19,706 nt of DNA from a bacterium UBP8_UBA6595 (GTDB lineage Bacteria; Margulisbacteria; Marinamargulisbacteria; UBA6595): the NCBI GenBank assembly GCA_002433595.1, contig DJIL01000033.1:8133-27838 (forward strand). Direction: 5' to 3'. The position numbers and the translations under genes are program-made. Position 1 is the first letter of the stretch, and every line of letters begins with the position of its first letter. Below are positions 15,062 to 19,706 of this stretch, in pieces. The notes under the pieces are model-generated. The model was not told the origin of the DNA. It ran no database searches and worked only from the letters and a program-made list of their open reading frames with translations.

Positions 15062-15622
15062 TTAGCCTAATGTGTCCACTACAATCGTCACCGCACAGCA
15101 CCTGGATGTATCCAGACTTGTGTACCCGCGAAGGCATGGAAACATTGGGAATGTCGCCACAAACACCCCATTCGTTTGTGGCAACACTGAAACAGCAAGC
15201 GCCGACTTGGGCAGTCGCAATCCGGTGCCTAAAGCTTTCACCAACGCTTCTTTCAAACTCCATAGAATTACATCCCCCTGTTTTCGATTCGGATGGTGTT
15301 CTAGCCATGCCAATTCATCGCCCATACAATACCGCTGAATGGCCCGTGTTTTTCGATCCCAATGTTCAATATCCAACCCAATAAGCCGCCCCGCAGCCCC
15401 CAATAAAACACCCGATAAACTACGCGTATAACTCATACTAATGGACCCCCCATTGGACAATCTAGGGTTTCCCAATAACCCCCGATGCAGCTGCAATCCT
15501 AATGGTAATTGGGCCTCAGCACAGCGTCTAGCCAACGCGCGCCAACCGGTTCCTTGACCCCTATGTTCAACCACTTGTAGCGTTAAACCATGCGATTCAG
15601 CAATTGATTGAGCCCGTTGCAC
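15062..15622 (-). CDS. 4'-phosphopantetheinyl transferase superfamily protein
   Basis: A 186-residue protein likely to attach the phosphopantetheine arm of CoA to acyl or peptidyl carrier proteins. The Mg-binding motif GLDIE (D84, E86) and the second motif WSLKEALVKALGTGL (residues 121-135, with K124, E125, K129) are the hallmark pair of the family. The upstream segment that normally reads SxSH is SMSYTRS (62-68): the usual CoA-contacting His appears replaced by Tyr. Gene GC content is about 50-58% in several 60-nt blocks, well above most neighbours. The start is GTG at 15622, 2 nt after the ribH stop, with no clear ribosome binding site; the first internal Met is too late. As the last gene after accC and the rib genes it probably relies on translational coupling. 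ACP is the likely substrate, by inference. Confidence 0.8.
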   Translation of the reverse strand: MQRAQSIAESHGLTLQVVEHRGQGTGWRALARRCAEAQLPLGLQLHRGLLGNPRLSNGGSISMSYTRSLSGVLLGAAGRLIGLDIEHWDRKTRAIQRYCMGDELAWLEHHPNRKQGDVILWSLKEALVKALGTGLRLPKSALAVSVLPQTNGVFVATFPMFPCLRGYTSLDTSRCCAVTIVVDTLG

Positions 15623-15624
15623 AA

Positions 15625-16047
15625 TTAAGGCAACTGAGTGAGTATAGCCATACTTTGAATAAGTGCCTGCGTAGCTTCCGTTCCTTTTCGGCCTTTTGTA
15701 CCAAATACGCGGGCTTCCGCTTGAGCATACGTGTGAGTAGTCAACACACCAAACGCAATGGGCAACCCTGTGGTTAATGATGCCTGGGTAATGCCATGTG
15801 CAGCAGCACCCGACACAAAATCAAAGTGAGGGGTTTCTCCTTGTATGACAACACCCAAGCATACAGCACCTACATACCCCCCTGTTTGCATAATACGCTG
15901 AACTACTGCTGGCAATTCAAAAACACCGGCAACTAAAAATACAGTATATTGGTAATTCGCCTTGGTCAAAGTTGCCTGAGTGTCTGCGAGCATCTCTGCT
16001 GTTAACTCTGAATAAAAACCGCTTGCTACAATCGCAACTTTTTTCAT
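15625..16047 (-). CDS. ribH: 6,7-dimethyl-8-ribityllumazine synthase
   Basis: Condenses ribityl-aminouracil with dihydroxybutanone phosphate, the penultimate step of riboflavin synthesis; family members assemble as pentamers or 60-meric shells. The 140-residue product carries KVAIVASGFYSELT at the start, VAGVFELPAVV, the catalytic region VIQGETPHFDFV with the expected His, GVLTTHTYAQAEAR and the basic GTKGRKGTEA. The ATG at 16047 overlaps the ribBA stop as ATGA. A TTG two codons upstream is in frame but less likely. Slightly shorter than the usual 150-160 residues at the C-terminus. Confidence 0.95.
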   Translation of the reverse strand: MKKVAIVASGFYSELTAEMLADTQATLTKANYQYTVFLVAGVFELPAVVQRIMQTGGYVGAVCLGVVIQGETPHFDFVSGAAAHGITQASLTTGLPIAFGVLTTHTYAQAEARVFGTKGRKGTEATQALIQSMAILTQLP

Positions 16048-17246
16048 AGCCAATGGCCCATACGTTTCATTTTAGTGTCCAAATACGATCGATTGTGATC
16101 ATTGTCTTGAACCACGATGGGTACGCGCTGATTTAATGTTAAACCATGCCCATCTAAACCGATAATTTTTTTTGGATTATTGGTTATTAAATCAAATTGA
16201 CGCACCCCCAAATCCAATAAGATTTGAGCGCCAATGCCATACTCTCTCAAGTCAGCATCAAATCCTAAAGCCTCATTGGCCTCCACCGTATCTTTACCCT
16301 CTTCTTGTAACTTGTATGCTTTTAATTTATTCATCAGGCCAATGCCTCGCCCTTCGTGCCGCATGTACAAAAGAACGCCGGCCTTTTTTTCTGCAATTAA
16401 CCCCAATGCTGCATCCAGTTGTTGACCACAATCACACCGTTTTGATTGAAAAACATCGCCCGTCAAACATTCTGAATGCACCCGAACTAATGTTGGGCTA
16501 TCTGAGCAAATAGCACCCATAGTCAAGGCCAAATGCTCCTTATGATTAAGTGTATCTTCATAGGCATGCAATTGAAAATCACCATAACTGGTTGGCATCG
16601 TTATTGTTTCTATTTTTTGAATGAACCGCTCATGCTTGCGTCGGTACGCAATCAAATCCTGTATTGTAATCATTGGCATCTTGAACTGCTCGGCCATTTT
16701 AAACAAATCAGGCACGCGAGCCATTTGACCGTCGGGCTTTAGAATTTCACAAATAACACCCGCTGGCTCAAGACCAGCCAGCCGGGATAAATCCACTATC
16801 GCTTCCGTATGCCCAGCCCGACGCATCACGCCCATATTGCGAGCGCGTAAAGGAAAAATGTGTCCCGGGAAAACAAAATCTGATTTTGTCGCGTTTGGAT
16901 TCACACACATTTGAATTGTCTTCGCTCGATCCGAAGCCGATATTCCTGTGGTGACACCATGCTTGGGGGAAGCATCAATAGACAACGTAAATGCCGTTCC
17001 AAAATTATCTGTATTTGAGGGTGTCATATCTGGCAGCTCTAAACGTTGAATGTATTCATCTGCCATTGGCACACATACAAGCCCACGTCCATGCGTAATC
17101 ATAAAGTTAATCGCATCGGGCGTTACGAAGCGAGCAGCCATTGCCAAATCCCCTTCATTTTCACGATCTTCATCGTCTACAATAATGACCATTTGGCCAT
17201 TGGCAATTGCTGTAATTGCATCTGATATCGAACTGAATTTCGTCAT
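16044..17246 (-). CDS. ribBA: Bifunctional DHBP synthase/GTP cyclohydrolase II
   Basis: Fusion enzyme feeding both branches of riboflavin synthesis: dihydroxybutanone phosphate from ribulose-5-phosphate, and the pyrimidine from GTP. The N-terminal RibB domain (about 1-200) has DDEDRENEGDL (24-34), THGRGLVCVP (51-60), GHIFPLRARNMGVMRRAGHTEA (H129, H146) and GLEPAGVICEI (E160, E167). The C-terminal RibA domain (about 205-400) has the zinc ligands C260, C271 and C273 (ECLTGDVFQSKRCDCGQQL), HEGRGIGL (297-304), a catalytic-region Tyr at 336 (YGIGAQIL) and NNPKKIIGL. Both halves look intact, at the standard 400 residues. The ATG overlaps the ribE stop as ATGA, and its stop overlaps ribH. No riboswitch lies in front of it. 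Confidence 0.97.
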   Translation of the reverse strand: MTKFSSISDAITAIANGQMVIIVDDEDRENEGDLAMAARFVTPDAINFMITHGRGLVCVPMADEYIQRLELPDMTPSNTDNFGTAFTLSIDASPKHGVTTGISASDRAKTIQMCVNPNATKSDFVFPGHIFPLRARNMGVMRRAGHTEAIVDLSRLAGLEPAGVICEILKPDGQMARVPDLFKMAEQFKMPMITIQDLIAYRRKHERFIQKIETITMPTSYGDFQLHAYEDTLNHKEHLALTMGAICSDSPTLVRVHSECLTGDVFQSKRCDCGQQLDAALGLIAEKKAGVLLYMRHEGRGIGLMNKLKAYKLQEEGKDTVEANEALGFDADLREYGIGAQILLDLGVRQFDLITNNPKKIIGLDGHGLTLNQRVPIVVQDNDHNRSYLDTKMKRMGHWL

Positions 17247-17833
17247 CTACTTGTGTAAAAATGATACAAATATCGTGCCATTATATCAACTTCTAGATTT
17301 ACTACTTTATTTTTATCACGCGCCATAAAGTTGGTATGAGCAACCGTATGTGGAATCAAATGAACCTGAAATTCTGTTGGGTTTGTCCACACAACCGTTA
17401 GGCTGACCCCATCAATTGTTATCGATCCTTTTTCAACAATGTATTGCTGATATTCATCTGGGTACGCAATCGTGATTTCTCGCCACTTTGATGCTTGAAC
17501 ATCTGTTATTATAGTGCCTACAGTATCAACATGCCCGGTGACCACATGCCCCCCCATGCGGTCCGATGGCCTTAAACTCAGTTCTAAATTTAAAGGCTGC
17601 CCCACTATCCATCTCGATACCGTTGTGCGCTTTTTAGTTTCTTCCAAATAATCTACATAAAAAATATCCGACTCAATGGCTGTAACTGTTGAGCAAATAC
17701 CATTAACCGAAATACTATCCCCAATTTGACTATCGGACATGCACAGTGCTGAACGAATGGCGCACTGATACCCCGTGCCCAAGGACTCACACGCAACTAG
17801 CTCACCACAGTCAACAATAATACCGCTAAACAT
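17243..17833 (-). CDS. ribE: Riboflavin synthase alpha chain
   Basis: Dismutates two 6,7-dimethyl-8-ribityllumazine molecules to riboflavin and the pyrimidine precursor; cytoplasmic trimer. The 196-residue protein has two lumazine-binding repeats. The first is MFSGIIVDCGEL with GDSISVNGICSTVTAI (S41, C47 region). The second is MGGHVVTGHVDTVG (93-106) with KGSITIDGVSLTVV (135-148), ending at IPHT. The N-terminal MFSG motif fixes the start, an ATG lying inside the last codons of nusB (8-nt overlap). It forms a coupled series with ribBA and ribH. Known also as ribC in some nomenclatures. Confidence 0.95.
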   Translation of the reverse strand: MFSGIIVDCGELVACESLGTGYQCAIRSALCMSDSQIGDSISVNGICSTVTAIESDIFYVDYLEETKKRTTVSRWIVGQPLNLELSLRPSDRMGGHVVTGHVDTVGTIITDVQASKWREITIAYPDEYQQYIVEKGSITIDGVSLTVVWTNPTEFQVHLIPHTVAHTNFMARDKNKVVNLEVDIMARYLYHFYTSR

Positions 17834-18245
17834 GATCGGGATCCAAAGCTTTTATATAAGCACCCAACACGCCATTGATAAATTTAGCCGATTCGTGTGT
17901 TGAAAAGCGTTTGGCTAACTCAATGGCTTCATCCACAGCCACAACATTGGGCGTATCCAAACAATTGATTTCATATATAGCCAATCGCATAATTGCATGA
18001 TCCACCATTGTGATCCGATCCACCTCCCAATTTAAAGAATGGAGTTTGATTAACGCATCGGATTGTTTGCAGTAGCCCCAAGCGCCAATAGCTAAGTCTT
18101 TAGCCATTCCTTGCGTTTGTTTCTCCGAGCGTGATGTTATCAAATACAAATCCGATTGAGCACTAATATCATCAACACCTACTTGATACTGATAAAGCAT
18201 TTGCATAGCAAGCTTTCGGGCTGTTGATCGACGATTTCCACCCAC
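17826..18245 (-). CDS. nusB: Transcription antitermination factor NusB
   Basis: Binds boxA RNA with S10 (NusE) and supports rRNA antitermination. The 139-residue all-helical product has RRSTARKLAMQMLYQYQVG at residues 4-22, ITMVDHAIMRLAIYEI (about 78-93) and VVAVDEAIELAKRFSTHESAKFINGVLGAYI, all typical. The start is GTG at 18245, 5 nt after the accC stop; the family's conserved RRxAR segment directly after it excludes the later ATG codons. There is no evident Shine-Dalgarno, so coupling to accC is likely. nusB next to riboflavin genes is common, usually after ribH rather than before ribE. Confidence 0.95.
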   Translation of the reverse strand: MGGNRRSTARKLAMQMLYQYQVGVDDISAQSDLYLITSRSEKQTQGMAKDLAIGAWGYCKQSDALIKLHSLNWEVDRITMVDHAIMRLAIYEINCLDTPNVVAVDEAIELAKRFSTHESAKFINGVLGAYIKALDPDHV

Positions 18246-18250
18246 AATGA

Positions 18251-19606
18251 TTACGACCGGAAAGCCGTATCCAAGAAATGTGTGTCCACAGTTCCATTTT
18301 TAAAGTCTTCATGCTGAATAATATCAAGAAAAACATCGCGTGTTGTGGGAACGCCATCAATAACAAATTCACTCAATGCGCGTTTGGCACGCCGCAGCGT
18401 TTCTTCTCGATTCAACCCCCATACAATTAGTTTTCCCAATAAAGAATCATAATGCGGTGGGATTTGGTAGCCGGGATACACGTGACTGTCTACTCGAACA
18501 CCAAAACCACCCGGAGGCAAGAACAATTCTAGCTTTCCCGGAGCCGGCATAAAGTTTCGTGACGGGTCTTCGGCATTAATTCGAAATTCCATAGCATGAC
18601 CATAAAACTGAACATCCGATTGCTGAATGCTCAGCCGCTGCGTTTGTGCGATTTCTAATTGTTGGGCCACCAAGTTAATGCCGCTCACCATTTCAGAAAC
18701 CGGGTGCTCGACCTGAATACGAGTATTCATTTCGATAAAATAAAAATCTTGATTTTGATCCAATAAAAACTCAACGGTTCCGGCACCTTCATATTGAATA
18801 GACTGTGCAATTTTAATAGCCGAATCTGTCATTTTCTTTCGAACATCATTGCTCAAAACCGGACAAGGCGATTCTTCGATGAGCTTTTGATGCCGTCTCT
18901 GAATTGAGCAATCGCGTTCTCCTATGTGAATCGCATGACCCGTTCGGTCCGATAAAATTTGAATCTCTACATGCCGTGGCTTTTGAATCAATTTTTCAAA
19001 ATACACAGAACCAGATCCAAAGGCCGCTTTGGCCTCTGATGTCGTCATATCATATGCTGAAATTAGATCGTCTTCAGATTCAACAATTCGCATGCCTTTC
19101 CCACCACCACCAGCGGCAGCTTTGATCAGCAATGGATAACCAATGCGAGACGCTTCGGACTTTGCCATGGCTTCATTGGTAACCATACCGTTGGATCCAG
19201 GAACTAGCGGGATTCCCAAACTGCGACAGGTTTCACGCGCTTGGTTTTTATCTCCCATTAAACGAATATTTTCTGATGATGGCCCAATAAATATAATGCC
19301 GTTCTCTGAGCAAATATCTACAAATTCAGCGTTTTCAGCTAAAAACCCATACCCAGGGTGAATTGCCTGCGCCCCAGACACCTCTGCAGCTGCAATAATG
19401 GCGGGTATATTTAAATAACTTTCGGCTGGTGATGCCGGACCAATGCATAATGCCTCGTCGGCTAATTTAACATGCAAGCTGTTGGTGTCCACAGTAGAAT
19501 AAATTGCAACAGTTTCTAAACCTAATTCTTTACACGCACGAATAATACGCAACGCTATTTCACCGCGGTTGGCAATAAGTACTTTTTTAATTTTTTGATT
19601 TTCCAT
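18251..19606 (-). CDS. accC: Acetyl-CoA carboxylase biotin carboxylase subunit
   Basis: ATP-grasp enzyme that carboxylates biotin on the carrier AccB, the first half-reaction of malonyl-CoA formation for fatty acid synthesis. The 451-residue length fits. The N-terminal KKVLIANRGEIALRIIRAC is at 7-25, PGYGFLAENAEF at 84-95, the ATP-binding glycine loop AAAGGGGKGMR at 163-173, RDCSIQRRHQKLIEESP at 231-247 and EMNTRIQVEHPVSE (292-305, with E292, R296, E300). I chose the ATG at 19606, since family proteins start a few residues before KKVLIANRGE; an in-frame TTG at 19636 would add ten unconserved residues. TATAAT lies only 10 nt upstream and no ribosome binding site is seen. It heads a tight operon with nusB and the rib genes. 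The usual partner accB is not recognisable in the 100 nt that remain. Confidence 0.97.
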   Translation of the reverse strand: MENQKIKKVLIANRGEIALRIIRACKELGLETVAIYSTVDTNSLHVKLADEALCIGPASPAESYLNIPAIIAAAEVSGAQAIHPGYGFLAENAEFVDICSENGIIFIGPSSENIRLMGDKNQARETCRSLGIPLVPGSNGMVTNEAMAKSEASRIGYPLLIKAAAGGGGKGMRIVESEDDLISAYDMTTSEAKAAFGSGSVYFEKLIQKPRHVEIQILSDRTGHAIHIGERDCSIQRRHQKLIEESPCPVLSNDVRKKMTDSAIKIAQSIQYEGAGTVEFLLDQNQDFYFIEMNTRIQVEHPVSEMVSGINLVAQQLEIAQTQRLSIQQSDVQFYGHAMEFRINAEDPSRNFMPAPGKLELFLPPGGFGVRVDSHVYPGYQIPPHYDSLLGKLIVWGLNREETLRRAKRALSEFVIDGVPTTRDVFLDIIQHEDFKNGTVDTHFLDTAFRS

Positions 19607-19616
19607 AATTGTAATT

Positions 19617-19646
19617 ATTATACTACAGGCAGGCAATTTGAGCCAA
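19617..19646 (-). promoter_or_regulatory. Candidate promoter of the accC-nusB-rib operon
   Basis: Minus strand: TTGGCT (19646-19641, four of six consensus), an 18-nt spacer and a perfect TATAAT (19622-19617). Transcription would begin around 19610, within a few nucleotides of the accC ATG at 19606, implying a nearly leaderless mRNA. No Shine-Dalgarno lies between. Prediction by eye. Confidence 0.45.
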
Positions 19647-19706
19647 ACTTGCTGGGTCTAGCGTTTGCTGTACTATACAACTTACATCGCTTACACCTCT
19701 GTCCTA

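Noticed and set aside
14985..15384. Several open frames on both strands around the transporter/phosphopantetheinyl transferase junction
   Set aside because: They arise from the higher GC content of the transferase gene, which has clear family motifs in its own frame; none of the others shows a recognisable protein.
19637..19706. Possible 3' end of accB or another gene upstream of accC
   Set aside because: Of the three minus-strand frames, one has a stop early (GTG TAA), one begins right after a TAG at the window edge, and the third reads to a TAA in the TATAAT box but shows none of the AccB C-terminal pattern. Too short to call.
1..19706. CRISPR arrays, insertion sequences, integrases, toxin-antitoxin pairs, rRNA, tmRNA
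   Set aside because: Looked for regularly spaced repeats, transposase or integrase motifs, small paired genes and RNA signatures on both strands; none was seen apart from tRNA-Trp.

Overview
This is a bacterial chromosome segment of about 40% GC carrying almost only housekeeping and surface-sugar genes, packed tightly (many 1-8 nt gaps or ATGA-type overlaps). Gene content and order are clearly bacterial: tRNA-Trp, secE, nusG, rplK, rplA, rplJ, rplL, rpoB. The lineage cannot be fixed from the window. RpoB looks compact: 977 codons are present and the frame stops close to its conserved C-terminal block. TTG and GTG starts are frequent, and all three stop codons are used as stops. An uncultivated low-GC lineage is plausible, but that is only inference.

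Region 1 (1-6125, minus strand) is the transcription/translation operon. tRNA-Trp (CCA encoded) has a good promoter at 6188-6217 and is followed by secE, nusG, the four stalk-region ribosomal protein genes and rpoB, which runs off the left edge. The rplA-rplJ and rplJ-rplL gaps are only 1-2 nt, so there is no room between genes for a classical L10 leader. A perfect 10-bp hairpin lies inside the first 30 codons of rpoB.

Region 2 (6126-6451) is a 326-bp divergent intergenic region with one promoter candidate in each direction and an AT-rich imperfect palindrome between them. Region 3 (6452-9907, plus strand) is a probable two-gene unit: an SNF2-family helicase and a seven-helix Bax-inhibitor-1-like membrane protein.

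Region 4 (9891-11471, minus strand) is smpB followed by wecB. The wecB 3' end overlaps the 3' end of the membrane-protein gene by 17 bp. Region 5 (11543-15058, plus strand) is a nucleotide-sugar operon: a UDP-sugar 4-epimerase-like SDR, rfbB, a short-form rfbA and an EamA/DMT-type transporter. Together with WecB these genes would supply activated sugars for surface polysaccharide or glycoconjugates; rfbC and rfbD are not present here.

Region 6 (15062-19606, minus strand) is a compact operon: accC, nusB, ribE, ribBA, ribH and a 4'-phosphopantetheinyl-transferase-like gene. Riboflavin synthesis is thus flanked by two genes related to fatty acid synthesis. The accC start lies just downstream of a TATAAT box, so its mRNA may be leaderless. 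The last 100 bases (19607-19706) hold that promoter candidate and nothing else I can identify. I found no CRISPR array, insertion sequence, phage gene or obvious defence or novel system; the points of interest are mostly regulatory and organisational.
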